Assembly: GCF_023952475.1 (NCBI RefSeq)
Contig: NZ_JALHRX010000018.1
Span: 1-64,000, forward strand
DNA from: Cupriavidus sp. WGlv3
GTDB lineage: Bacteria > Pseudomonadota > Gammaproteobacteria > Burkholderiales > Burkholderiaceae
Reading direction: 5' to 3'
Length of the DNA: 64,000 nucleotides
Both the position numbers and the translations under genes were made by a program. Within the stretch, counting starts at the first letter, position 1, and every line of letters starts with the position of its first letter. Shown piece by piece: positions 17,475-25,757 of this stretch. The notes beneath the pieces were generated by a model, which was given only the letters and a program-made list of their open reading frames with translations, did no database searches and was not told where the DNA came from.

Positions 17475-18119
17475 ATGCCAAACCAGACTTCCCCGCTGCT
17501 TCAACGCCTTGCCGATGTGCCGGTGATCCCGGTGCTGGAATTCCACTCGGTCGACGAGGCCCTGCATGTCAGCGAGGCGCTGGTGACCGGTGGCTTGCCG
17601 CTGCTGGAGATCACGCTGCGCACCCCGGTGGCGCTGGAAGCGATCCGTGCCGTCGCCGCGGCGCTGCCGCAAGCCTGCGTCGGCGCCGGCACGGTGCTGA
17701 ACGTGGAGCAACTGCACGCGGTGCGCGACGCGGGCGCCCAGTTTGCGGTCTCGCCCGGCCTGACGCCGACGCTGGCCGCGGGCGCGCGAGGCGCGGGGAT
17801 TTCGCTGCTGCCGGGCGTTGCCACCGCCAGCGAAGCCATGGCGGCGCTGGAAGCCGGTTTCACCTTCCTGAAGTTCTTCCCGGCGCAGGCCGCGGGCGGG
17901 GTACCGATGCTGAAGTCGCTGGGCGGGCCGCTGCCGCAGCTGCGCTTCTGCCCGACCGGCGGCATCGATGCCGCGCTGGCGCCGTCGTACCTGGCACTGC
18001 CCAATGTGGTGTGCGTGGGCGGCTCCTGGGTGGTGCCCAAGGATGCCGTCGCCGGTGGCGACTGGGGCCGCATCCGCGCGCTGGCCGAACAGGCCAGGGC
18101 CCTGCGCGGCAAGCCCTGA
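17475..18119 (+). CDS. eda: 2-Dehydro-3-deoxy-phosphogluconate (KDPG) aldolase
   Basis: A 214-residue class I aldolase. The catalytic Glu is in LLEITLRTPVALEAI (about 46), with the substrate-binding Arg next to it. The Schiff-base Lys is in FTFLKFFPAQAAGG (about 135), followed by LRFCPTGGI, the phosphate loop. It splits KDPG (sometimes KHG or KDPGal) into pyruvate and glyceraldehyde-3-phosphate, the last Entner-Doudoroff step. It closes the operon and is followed by a strong bidirectional terminator. Confidence 0.9.
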   Translation: MPNQTSPLLQRLADVPVIPVLEFHSVDEALHVSEALVTGGLPLLEITLRTPVALEAIRAVAAALPQACVGAGTVLNVEQLHAVRDAGAQFAVSPGLTPTLAAGARGAGISLLPGVATASEAMAALEAGFTFLKFFPAQAAGGVPMLKSLGGPLPQLRFCPTGGIDAALAPSYLALPNVVCVGGSWVVPKDAVAGGDWGRIRALAEQARALRGKP

Positions 18120-18148
18120 GCCGGCGCGCAGCAAAGCAAAGCTGCAAA

Positions 18149-18182
18149 GCAAAACGGCACGCCATCGGGCGTGCCGTTTTGC
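18149..18182. terminator. Bidirectional Rho-independent terminator
   Basis: A perfect 15-bp stem beginning GCAAAACGGCACGCC with a 4-nt ATCG loop. The stem ends in four A and four T residues on the two sides, so it can end transcription from the aldolase operon (plus) and from the entericidin-type gene (minus), which converge here. Confidence 0.85.
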
Positions 18183-18203
18183 TGTCGATGCAGCCGGGCC
18201 GGC

Positions 18204-18335
18204 TTACTTGTGGCGGTCTGCCGAGCTTTCCAGCTTCTGGCCGCCGCGCTGAATGTCCTGGCCGAGCCCCGCCATCGTGTTGCAACCGGCCAACAGAGTG
18301 GCAAACAAAACGCACCAGATCCAACCTTTCTTCAC
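18204..18335 (-). CDS. Entericidin-type small lipoprotein
   Basis: A 43-residue protein starting at a GTG preceded by AAAGGAG. It reads VKKGWIWCVLF, then the lipobox TLLAGC, then NTMAGLGQDIQRGGQKLE. The Cys would be lipidated and the C-NTxxGxGxDIxxxGxxLE pattern is that of the entericidin A/B family, small envelope lipoproteins linked to stress and lysis in Escherichia. It is easily missed because it is short and starts with GTG. It shares a terminator with the convergent aldolase operon. Confidence 0.88.
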   Translation of the reverse strand: MKKGWIWCVLFATLLAGCNTMAGLGQDIQRGGQKLESSADRHK

Positions 18336-18479
18336 GCCGGGCTCCTTTCGATAGGGTCGAGAATCGAGCGATTCTCCGAGTTTGGGATTGACGCAGATTT
18401 TACCGCTGCTGGGCGCGGCTTTGATAGCTGGTATGTCGCAATTTGTAAATCGTGCAACCGCGCGGTTCGCAGTTGGCGG

Positions 18480-19808
18480 TCAGGCTGGCGGGCAGGCCGG
18501 CGGCGCCAGCAAGGCCCTGGCGCGTTGCTGGATCGCCGCATGGGTCTGCAGCAGCCAGACGGCCGGAAACGGCTGCGCCAGCAGGTAGCCCTGCACGCTG
18601 TGGCAGCCCCAGGCGCGCACCGCTTCCAGCTGCTGGCGGGTTTCGATGCCCTTGGCGCAGACCGAGGCGCCGGCGCGCCGCGCCGCGCGGCAGGCTTCGC
18701 GCAGGCTGTCGGCACGGCAGCGGACCTCGCGCGCATGGCCGAGGCCCCTTGCGTCCAGCGTGACGGCGTCCGGATGCAGCGCCGCCAGCGCCTCTCGGGA
18801 AGCCGGGCTGTCGTCGAAATCGCCCAGCGCCAGCTGCAGCCCGCGCCGGCGCAGCGTGGCAAAGCGGTCGATCAGTTCGGCGTCGGTCGGCACGGTGCTG
18901 GCCGGCAGTTCGATGCACAAGTGCTCTGGCGTGATGCCGCCCGCATCGAGCGCCTGCGCCAGGGCTTCGACCATTTGCGGCCGATGCAGTTGGGCGCTCG
19001 AAGCCAGCAGGGTGAATTGCAGCGGGGCGATGGTCTCCGCGGCACGGACCAGCGGCAGCACGCTTTCCAGCAGCCAGTTGCCGATGCGGCCGACCAGTCC
19101 GAGTGCTTCGACGCCGGGCAGGAAGTCCTGCGGCGCCACGCGGCCGAGTACCGGATGCTGCCAGCGCAGCCGCACCGTGTAGCCACTGACGGTAGCGCCG
19201 GCGAGGTCGGCGCGCGGTTGCAGTTGCAGGCTCAGCTCGCCGCGCTGGAGTGCGTCGGGCAGCGCCGCCAGCAATGGGGCAGCGGGCGGGGACAGCGGCT
19301 TGTCGGCACGCGCCAGGCCGGCGCCGCCCTGGCGGTTGACGCGCAGCATGGCGTCGAATGCCTGCTGCAGGCTGCGCTCGGCCGGAATGTCGGCATGGTC
19401 ATTGGCCACGCCAATGCTGCAGGACAGGTGCAGCTCGAAGCCGTCCAGTGCAAACGGCCGGGACAGGTCGTCGGCCACGCGGCTGGCAACCTGGCCAGGA
19501 TCCGGCACGCCCGCGGGCAGCGCGGTGATGACCACCAGGTCGGCCGCGGCCATCCAGTGCATGAACGCGCCCGGCGGCAGCAGGCAGGCGATGCGCGCCT
19601 GCACGATGCCGCGCAGCCTGGCGGAGCGGCCAGCCCCGAGGGTTTCACCGGCGCTGGCAAAGCGGTCCAGGCGGATCGCCAGGATCGCCGCCGGCGGACC
19701 GGCCCGGGCGCGGCGCGCGGTCAGCGCGCCTACCAGCGCGGACGGTTGCATCGCCCCGCTGCCGCTGCTGGCAGCGCTCTCGACGAGGTCGTCGGCATCA
19801 GGATCCAT
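18480..19808 (-). CDS. Degenerate GGDEF-EAL protein, probably without c-di-GMP enzyme activity
   Basis: A 442-residue protein. Residues about 30-180 resemble a GGDEF domain without its signature; residues about 195-435 are an EAL fold. Where active enzymes have E-A-L-L-R this protein has YTVRLRW; the Asn-bearing NxS position is LLASSAQL; the DDFGTG loop is GDFDDSPAS; AEGVET is AKGIET. The metal-binding and catalytic residues are therefore missing. The end GYLLAQPFPA is normal. It could be a c-di-GMP sensor or have a protein-partner role like other inactive EAL proteins. An FNR-like box lies 221 bp upstream. Confidence 0.8.
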   Translation of the reverse strand: MDPDADDLVESAASSGSGAMQPSALVGALTARRARAGPPAAILAIRLDRFASAGETLGAGRSARLRGIVQARIACLLPPGAFMHWMAAADLVVITALPAGVPDPGQVASRVADDLSRPFALDGFELHLSCSIGVANDHADIPAERSLQQAFDAMLRVNRQGGAGLARADKPLSPPAAPLLAALPDALQRGELSLQLQPRADLAGATVSGYTVRLRWQHPVLGRVAPQDFLPGVEALGLVGRIGNWLLESVLPLVRAAETIAPLQFTLLASSAQLHRPQMVEALAQALDAGGITPEHLCIELPASTVPTDAELIDRFATLRRRGLQLALGDFDDSPASREALAALHPDAVTLDARGLGHAREVRCRADSLREACRAARRAGASVCAKGIETRQQLEAVRAWGCHSVQGYLLAQPFPAVWLLQTHAAIQQRARALLAPPACPPA

Positions 19809-20111
19809 GCATGATCTTGCGGGCCGCCGGACCTTGGCTTGCGGCGCTCGCGTCTCCCCGTGTCTGAAATGGTTCTTCGGCAGGCCGCAGGCGCGCTGCG
19901 GTCGCAGTCATCGCCAGGGGCAGCCATGCGTGCCGCGGCCGCCTGCGGGCCGCGAAGCCAGATCATAAGCGAACGGAAGAGGGAGGGGCGTTGCCGATTA
20001 CGCCAAAGTGATTTGGCCGCAACTGCATTTGATTTGGATCAACGCGGCGCCTTCGATCCAGGGAAGATGCGATTGACGCCACGGCGTAACGGTGATGCCG
20101 GCCTGCGGTAC
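19809..20111. other. Gene-free stretch between the corC-like gene and the EAL gene
   Basis: 303 bp with no supported gene. Its one clear element is the FNR-like box at 20029-20042; just before it TGATTTGG occurs twice 20 bp apart. No convincing -35/-10 pair was found for the minus-strand EAL gene. Confidence 0.6.
20029..20042. promoter_or_regulatory. FNR/ANR-like box
   Basis: TTGATTTGGATCAA matches the FNR consensus TTGAT-N4-ATCAA with no mismatch. It is upstream of the degenerate EAL gene (221 bp from its start) and downstream of the convergent-facing corC-like gene, so only the EAL gene is a plausible target. No good -10 lies at the usual distance, which lowers confidence. Confidence 0.45.
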
Positions 20112-21425
20112 TCAGCCAGTGGTTTCTTCCTCCGGCCCTTCCTGCGGCGGCAGGCGCTCGGCCAGCACCTTGTCGATGCGCTTGCCGTCCATGTCGATGA
20201 TCTCGAAGCGCCAGTCGCCCCATTGCACCGTGTCGGCAATCTGGGGCAGGCGTCCCAGCAGCAACAGCAGCATGCCGGACAGCGTGTGGTAGCGCTCCTT
20301 TTCTTCCTCGGGCACCTGGCGCAGGCCGATGCGGTCTTTCAGTTCGGGGATCGGGATCAGGCCATCGAGCAGCCACGAGCCGTCGTCGCGCTGGACCGCC
20401 CATTGCTCGCCGGCGGCCTCGGCCTTGAATTCGCCGGTGATGGCCTCGATCAGGTCCTGCAGCGTCACCAGGCCCATCACCTCGCCGTATTCGTCGATGA
20501 CAAAGGCAATCTGCCCGCCCGAGGCGCGGAAGTTTTCCAGCAGCTCCATGCCGGTCACGCTTTCCGGAACGAATACCGCGGGCTGCACCGCCGACTGCAG
20601 GTCGGCTTCCTCGCCGCGCAGCCGGCGCGCCAGCAACTGGCGCGCGCTGACCACGCCGATGATGTCGTGCATGCCGCCACGCACCACCGGGAAGCGCGAG
20701 TGGTCGGACTCCTCGATGCGGCGCAGGTTCTCGTCCATCGTGGCTTCCACATCCAGGTAGACCACGTCGCCGCGCGGCACCATCAGTGACGCGAGCTGGC
20801 GGTCATCGAGCCGGAACACGTTGCGCACCATGGTGTGCTCATGCTGCTCGATCACGCCGGCCTCGGAGCCTTCCACCAGCAGCGCATGGATTTCTTCCTC
20901 GGTCACGCCGGGGCCGCGGTCGACCTGGGTGCCGAGCAGCCGCAGCACCAGCCGCGTCGAGCTCGACAGCAGCTTGACGAACGGGGTCGAGGCCACCGCC
21001 AGCCAGCCGATCGGGCGCGCCACCATGCGCGCGATGGCCTCGGGCGCCATCTGGCCCAGGCGCTTGGGCACCAGTTCCCCCAGCACGATGGAAAAATAGG
21101 TCAGGCCGGCCACCACGATGGCGGTGGCTACATAGCCAGCTGTGGTTTCCGAGATGCCGAAACCCTGCAGCCACACGCCCAGCGGCTGCGCCAGCGTCGA
21201 TTCGCCGACCACGCCATTGAGCACGCCGATCGAGGTGATGCCGATCTGCACGGTCGAGAGGAAGCGGGTCGGGTCCTCGCCCAGCTTGGCCGCGGCAATG
21301 GCGCCGCGGTCGCCGTTCTCGATCTGGCGTTGCAGGCGTGCCTTGCGGGCTGTAACGAGTGCAATCTCGGACATCGCAAACAGGCCGTTCAGCAGAATCA
21401 GCGCCAGTAATATGGCAATTTCCAT
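20112..21425 (-). CDS. CNNM/CorC-type membrane protein (DUF21 + CBS pair + CorC_HlyC)
   Basis: A 437-residue protein of the so-called hemolysin C/CNNM family. The DUF21 transmembrane domain (about 1-190) begins ILLALILLNGLFAMSEIALV and includes ITSIGVLNGVVGESTLAQPLG and VLGELVPKRLGQMAPEAIAR. Two CBS domains follow (VPRGDVVYLDVEATMDENLR; FVIDEYGEVMGLVTLQDLIE), then a transporter-associated CorC_HlyC domain (WLLDGLIPIPELKDRIGL). Relatives take part in Mg2+/Co2+ export or resistance; the hemolysin name is historical. Monocistronic by position. Confidence 0.88.
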   Translation of the reverse strand: MEIAILLALILLNGLFAMSEIALVTARKARLQRQIENGDRGAIAAAKLGEDPTRFLSTVQIGITSIGVLNGVVGESTLAQPLGVWLQGFGISETTAGYVATAIVVAGLTYFSIVLGELVPKRLGQMAPEAIARMVARPIGWLAVASTPFVKLLSSSTRLVLRLLGTQVDRGPGVTEEEIHALLVEGSEAGVIEQHEHTMVRNVFRLDDRQLASLMVPRGDVVYLDVEATMDENLRRIEESDHSRFPVVRGGMHDIIGVVSARQLLARRLRGEEADLQSAVQPAVFVPESVTGMELLENFRASGGQIAFVIDEYGEVMGLVTLQDLIEAITGEFKAEAAGEQWAVQRDDGSWLLDGLIPIPELKDRIGLRQVPEEEKERYHTLSGMLLLLLGRLPQIADTVQWGDWRFEIIDMDGKRIDKVLAERLPPQEGPEEETTG

Positions 21426-21618
21426 CAGGGTGCGCGCCCTCTGCGCGCCGGGTGTCTGAAAAGATCAAGCATACCATTCGCCTGTTGCACAACATCCTCG
21501 CTGTGCTGCCCGCGCCGCACACAGTGGCGCCTTTCGGGCCATCGGCTACGTCAATGGATCGCTGCGATTACCTGCAAGGTATTCGCGGCAAGGCCGCCGC
21601 CATGCTGTAATAGCCCGC

Positions 21619-22512
21619 ATGGAAACGCTCACCCCTGCCTCCGAGGCCACTCTCGACTTCCCCGGATTGTTGCGCTACTGGCGCGGCAAGCGCGGCTACA
21701 GCCAGCTGGCGTTGTCGCTGGCCGCCGGGGTCTCGCAGCGCCACATCTCCTTCCTCGAGTCCGGGCGTGCCCGTCCCAGCCGCGAGATGGTGCTGGCGCT
21801 GGCCGAGCGCCTCGGCGTGCCGCTGCGCCAGCGTAACCGGCTGCTGCTGGCGAGCGGTTTCGCCCCGGCCTACAGCGAACACGCGCTGACCGCGCCGCCG
21901 TTGCAGATGGTGCAGCAGGCGATCGCCCTGATCCTGGCCAAGCAGGAGCCGTACCCGGCCGTGGTGCTGGACCGCTTCTGGAACCTGGTCGACGCCAATG
22001 CCGCCTACCGGCGCATGTTTGACACCTTGCTCGGCGGCCGCCCGCCGGCATCGCTTGCCGACGACCCGCACCGGATCAACCTGATGCTGACGGTGTTCGA
22101 CCCCGACGGCCTGTGGCCGGTAATCGAGAACGCGCGCCAGGTCGGCCGCTACCTGTTGCGGCGTGTCTGGCAGGAGCTGCAGGTGCAGGCGCACGACCAG
22201 ACCGCGCGCGCGCTGTTCGCGCGCATCGCCGACTGGCATCCGGACATGGTCGGCCCCGGCGGCGTGCTGCTGCCCGAGGACGACGGCAGCGACGGCCCGC
22301 CGCCGCCGTTGTTGCCGGTGGTGCTGCATGCGGGGACGTTCCGCGCGTCGTTGTTCTCGACGCTGACCACGCTCGGCATTCCGCAGGACGTCACGCTGCA
22401 GGAACTGCGCATCGAATGCTTCTTCCCGGCCGACGACGCCACGCGCGTCCTGTTTGAAACACAGGGCGGGGCGCATGAGCGGCCGGTCAGAAGCGGTAGC
22501 GCAGGTAGATGA
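21619..22512 (+). CDS. XRE-family regulator with MmyB-like ligand-binding domain
   Basis: A 297-residue protein. The XRE helix-turn-helix (about 15-72) reads LLRYWRGKRGYSQLALSLAA, then GVSQRHISFLESGRARPSRE. The rest (about 100-275) matches the MmyB-type ligand-binding domain with LDRFWNLVDANAAYRRMFD and SLFSTLTTLGIPQDVTLQEL. Related proteins bind fatty-acid-like ligands and often regulate a neighbouring oxidoreductase, but no such gene is adjacent here. Its 3' end overlaps the end of convergent pagL by 26 bp. Confidence 0.85.
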   Translation: METLTPASEATLDFPGLLRYWRGKRGYSQLALSLAAGVSQRHISFLESGRARPSREMVLALAERLGVPLRQRNRLLLASGFAPAYSEHALTAPPLQMVQQAIALILAKQEPYPAVVLDRFWNLVDANAAYRRMFDTLLGGRPPASLADDPHRINLMLTVFDPDGLWPVIENARQVGRYLLRRVWQELQVQAHDQTARALFARIADWHPDMVGPGGVLLPEDDGSDGPPPPLLPVVLHAGTFRASLFSTLTTLGIPQDVTLQELRIECFFPADDATRVLFETQGGAHERPVRSGSAGR

Positions 22513-23116
22513 CGTGGAAGGTGGTGCCAGGGTTGGGCTCCTTGATGCCACCATTGGACAGATGCTGGATGCGGTAGCCGGCGGCAAAATTGCGGTCCTT
22601 GCCTAGCATCACGCCAAGGCCGGCGTATTCCGAGAACTGGAACGCGCTGGAGATCACGTGATCGTCGGAGGTGCGCGTGCCGCTCAGCAGCCGCGCGCCC
22701 ACCGACAACTCCAGGAACGGCACCCAGGTGTGGCGCCACCAGGCGATCCGCACCACCGGTGACGCGCCAAACTCCCACAGATCGTTCGGATTGTTATTGC
22801 TGTCGCTGAGCCAGCGCGCAACGTTGACCTCCCATTGCAGATCGACCTGCCAGCCCTGCGGGTTGCCCCACGCCAGGCCCGAATCCCACAGCATGGCGAT
22901 CTCCGCCTTTTGCACGTGATGGCTGTCGTCGAAGCCGTAGCCGAGCTGGATCGCAGGTGCCGCGCGCGCGGCGGTGCTCAGGCCCCCGGCCAGTGCAAGC
23001 AGCGCCGCCATGGCGGCGCGGCGCGGCCGTCGTCGCCGCCGCGCGGAGAAGGTTGGAAGGAGGGGGATGCAACTCGCATGGCTGTCTTGTCTGGCTTCTT
23101 GGTCGGGTCGGCGCAT
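22487..23116 (-). CDS. pagL: PagL-type outer-membrane lipid A 3-O-deacylase
   Basis: An outer-membrane beta-barrel. After the signal (LLALAGGLSTAARA, cleavage about A-APAIQLGYG) come amphipathic strands and the PagL motif RIQHLSNGGIKEPNPG with the catalytic His and Ser; it ends in YLRYRF with terminal Phe, the barrel-assembly signal. PagL removes the 3-O acyl chain of lipid A. The start is uncertain: I used the ATG at 23116, but one at 23011 directly before the hydrophobic core is possible and neither has a good ribosome site. The acidic catalytic residue about 12 positions after the Ser seems replaced by Thr (comparison from memory). Confidence 0.75.
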   Translation of the reverse strand: MRRPDQEARQDSHASCIPLLPTFSARRRRRPRRAAMAALLALAGGLSTAARAAPAIQLGYGFDDSHHVQKAEIAMLWDSGLAWGNPQGWQVDLQWEVNVARWLSDSNNNPNDLWEFGASPVVRIAWWRHTWVPFLELSVGARLLSGTRTSDDHVISSAFQFSEYAGLGVMLGKDRNFAAGYRIQHLSNGGIKEPNPGTTFHVIYLRYRF

Positions 23117-23373
23117 GGGAAGCACGCTGAAAAGATGCTGCGTTGTTGTCAGGCAAGCCATGGGAAAACCGGCGCTTGCAGCCCCCCGGCGCTGCCTCCT
23201 TACCCTATTTGTAGTACACGGGAAGGCACGTTGCCGAGGCCAAAAGGTGGCCGGCGCCACGGCGTTGTCCGCCGCGGAGTACGGGCTCGGGGCGCGGCGC
23301 GCAGTGACAAAGAACAATCGTGCTAACATGCGCGGGCCGGTGCCGGCCGTCTTGCCGGCCCGGTTACGTTACG

Positions 23374-23522
23374 TCTTCAGGGCGGGGTGGAAGTCCCCAC
23401 CGGCGGTATGCCGCGACGCGCAGCGCGTGTCCGGCGAGCCCGCGAGCGCTCGCATTCCCGTGCGAGGTCAGCAGACCTGGTGAGAAGCCAGGGCCGACGG
23501 TCATAGTCCGGATGAAAGAAGA
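23374..23522 (+). ncRNA. FMN riboswitch (RFN element)
   Basis: The conserved RFN blocks are present in order: TTCAGGGCGGGGTGGAAGTC at the start, CCCACCGGCGGTA, a variable GAGCGCTCGC stem, GTCAGCAGACCTGGTGAGA, then GGGCCGACGGTCATAGTCCG and GATGAAAGAAGA at the end. It binds FMN and usually shuts down the downstream riboflavin gene. Here ribB starts 172 nt after its end. Confidence 0.95.
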
Positions 23523-23694
23523 TGGACGGAGCTTGCCTGCGTGGCCTGGCGCCTGCCTGGCCACGTGGTTTGCCGGGCCTTGCGCGCGCAGGGCGCGGCG
23601 GTTCGCGCGCGTGCCGGCAGTATGGCGTGCGGACCTTGCAGTTCCGTTGACCCTTCCCCTGGAACGCCCATTGATGCTGAACCAGGAGCGTTTC

Positions 23695-24402
23695 ATGTCT
23701 AGCTTTTCCACCGAAGCCATTGCCCCCGCGGTGTTCGCGGATGCCAACCCTGGTGCCACTGTCGATACGATGGCTGGCGCCGACCCGCGCGCGCTGGAGT
23801 TGCGCATCGAGCGGGCCCTCGAGGCCATGCGCGAGGGCCGGCCCGTAGTGCTGCTCGATGACGACGACCGCGAGAACGAGGCCGACCTGATCCTTGCCGC
23901 CGAGCGCCTGACCCAGGCCAACATGGCCATGATGATCCGCGAATGCAGCGGCATCGTGTGCCTGTGCCTGCCGACGGACAAGGTGCGCAGCCTGGGCCTG
24001 CGGCCGATGGTCGAGCACAACCGCAGCCAGTACGGCACTGCCTTCACCGTGTCGATCGAGGCCCGCGAGGGCGTCAGCACGGGGGTCAGCGCGGCCGACC
24101 GGATCACCACCATCCGCGCGGCGATTGCCGAGGACGCCGGCGCCGATGCCGTGGTCAGCCCCGGCCATGTGTTCCCGCTGGTGGCGCGCGACGGCGGCGT
24201 GCTCGAGCGCCGCGGCCATACCGAAGGTTCAGTCGACCTGGCGCGCATGGCGGGGCTGTCGCCCGCCGCGGTGCTGTGTGAGCTGATGAACCCGGATGGC
24301 ACCATGGCGCGGCGCGCGCAAGCGCTGGCCTTTGCCGGGATGTACCGCTTGCCGGTGCTGACCATCGAGGACCTGGTCGCCTGGCGGCGCCTGCACGGCT
24401 GA
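23695..24402 (+). CDS. ribB: 3,4-Dihydroxy-2-butanone-4-phosphate synthase
   Basis: A 235-residue single-domain RibB, with no GTP cyclohydrolase II fusion. The active-site signature is [19 protein letters not shown] near residue 55; further family stretches are [41 protein letters not shown] and the C-terminal [15 protein letters not shown] with [12 protein letters not shown]. It converts ribulose-5-phosphate to the four-carbon precursor of riboflavin. The ATG at 23695 has AGGAG 6 nt upstream; the frame is open well before it. Regulated by the FMN riboswitch upstream. Confidence 0.93.
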   Translation: MSSFSTEAIAPAVFADANPGATVDTMAGADPRALELRIERALEAMREGRPVVLLDDDDRENEADLILAAERLTQANMAMMIRECSGIVCLCLPTDKVRSLGLRPMVEHNRSQYGTAFTVSIEAREGVSTGVSAADRITTIRAAIAEDAGADAVVSPGHVFPLVARDGGVLERRGHTEGSVDLARMAGLSPAAVLCELMNPDGTMARRAQALAFAGMYRLPVLTIEDLVAWRRLHG

Positions 24403-24414
24403 CGATGGTCGCCG

Positions 24415-24460
24415 GGATGCATGGATCGGGGCGTACCCGCGCGCCGCAATGCATGCATCC
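24415..24460. repeat. Inverted repeat after ribB
   Basis: GGATGCATG and CATGCATCC form a perfect 9-bp inverted repeat around a 28-nt GC-rich interior, directly downstream of ribB. No T-run follows, so a terminator role is doubtful. Confidence 0.4.
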
Positions 24461-24508
24461 TGTGCGACAATGCGGATCGCTTTTTCCCGTCTACATGAGG
24501 GTAATTCC

Positions 24509-25096
24509 ATGATGTTCCGCATGTTTCGACACGCAGCCGCGCTGGCCGGCTGCGTGTTCGGCCTGGCCCTGCCGCAGGCGCACGCCGATGACGGCGCTGT
24601 GCCTGCCACTGACGTGGCGCCGGCCTCTGTGTCCCGACCAGCCGCTGCCGCCGGCCTCTACGAGTGCCAGGTCGCTGGCACCGGTACCGTGTTCCGCTCC
24701 ACACCCAAGGAGGGTTGCCGCCTGGTGGCCGCGCCCGATCCCGGCGCGCCCGACCCGCAGCGCTGGCTGCCGCTGATGGGCGCCAATGGCGTGATTTCTT
24801 ATTTCGATCAGTCGGCGGTGCGCCGACAGGGCACGCAGGTTGGCGTGGTGGTGATGCGCAATTCGCCGTCGGGCGTGATCCGCACCGCCAGCGGCGAACC
24901 GATCCGTTCCTCGCTCAAGCGCATGGTGCTGAACTGCGCCACCTCGATGTTTGCCGTGGTCGAGCAGACCCTCTACAGCAAGCGCTTTGCGCGCGGCGAA
25001 TCGCTCTACACCATCCGCGCGCCGCAATCCGGCACCTTCCAGGTGGCCGGCCCCGGCACCATCGCCGGGGAACTGCTGCGCAAGCTGTGCCGCTAA
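24509..25096 (+). CDS. Secreted protein, surface-adhesin E-like
   Basis: A 195-residue exported protein. A signal peptide (FRHAAALAGCVFGLALPQAHA) ends at about residue 27, followed by an Ala-rich linker and a small cysteine-containing N-terminal region (LYECQVAG, EGCRLV). The C-terminal domain (RWLPLMGANGVISYFDQSAV, LNCATSMFAVVEQTLYS) resembles the surface-adhesin protein E fold found in many short periplasmic proteins. The ATG has AGGG upstream. Function unknown; the family match is by eye and moderate. Confidence 0.65.
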   Translation: MMFRMFRHAAALAGCVFGLALPQAHADDGAVPATDVAPASVSRPAAAAGLYECQVAGTGTVFRSTPKEGCRLVAAPDPGAPDPQRWLPLMGANGVISYFDQSAVRRQGTQVGVVVMRNSPSGVIRTASGEPIRSSLKRMVLNCATSMFAVVEQTLYSKRFARGESLYTIRAPQSGTFQVAGPGTIAGELLRKLCR

Positions 25097-25132
25097 GCCG
25101 GGGCCACGCGGCACAGCCTGCTGCAGCCTGGC

Positions 25133-25558
25133 TTATTCGCCCACGTGGCGCGACTTCCATTGCCCGTTGGACTGCTTGCAGAACCAGCCGCTCCAGTGCT
25201 CTTCGGCACTGCCGCGCTTGAGGTCTGACTTCAGGCGCCGGCACGGCTGGCCCTTGTCGGTCTTACTCTCGACCGGGGTGATGGTGCCGTCGATCTGCTG
25301 GCGCCGTCCCGCGGCCGGAAAGGTCCACGCCACTGACTGGCCATCGGCCGTATCGTTCAGCGCGGTACGCACCGACTTGGCCAGCGACGCGCCTTCCTTG
25401 TCGTTGAGCGTGCCGATGATAGTGCCGCTCAGGTAGTTGTCGAAGTACGCATGCGCCGGCGTGGCGCAGAGCAGCACGGCCCCCAGCGCGCCTGCGAGTG
25501 CGGCACGCAAGGCGGGGCGTGCGAGGCTGCCGGAGGATGAGGTTTGCCGAGTCAGCAT
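25133..25558 (-). CDS. Small secreted protein resembling 17-kDa surface-antigen domain
   Basis: A 141-residue protein with a signal peptide (LRAALAGALGAVLLCATPAHA). The mature part has ALNDTADGQSVAWTFP, then IDGTITPVESKTDKGQPCRR, the pattern of the C-terminal domain of rickettsial 17-kDa antigen-like proteins, where TVTP and a Cys-Arg follow a short strand. It ends in WSGWFCKQSNGQWK. Divergent from the repeat protein at 25758. Role unknown, possibly envelope structure. Confidence 0.6.
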   Translation of the reverse strand: MLTRQTSSSGSLARPALRAALAGALGAVLLCATPAHAYFDNYLSGTIIGTLNDKEGASLAKSVRTALNDTADGQSVAWTFPAAGRRQQIDGTITPVESKTDKGQPCRRLKSDLKRGSAEEHWSGWFCKQSNGQWKSRHVGE

Positions 25559-25757
25559 GACGGTTCCTTGTAGCTACATGGTGGCGTTCGAGTGGCATTG
25601 TAAGCGCAATGCGCGGCGGAGACCGCGATTGCCGACGCGTCTCGCCAATTGCCGCCACCGGGCCGCGGTTGACACCCGCCTGCCCCTGACCTAGCGTTGA
25701 TTTCTGTCCCATCGTGCCGCTGCACGACGGGCGCCCATTGCTGCGAGAGGAGATCCC

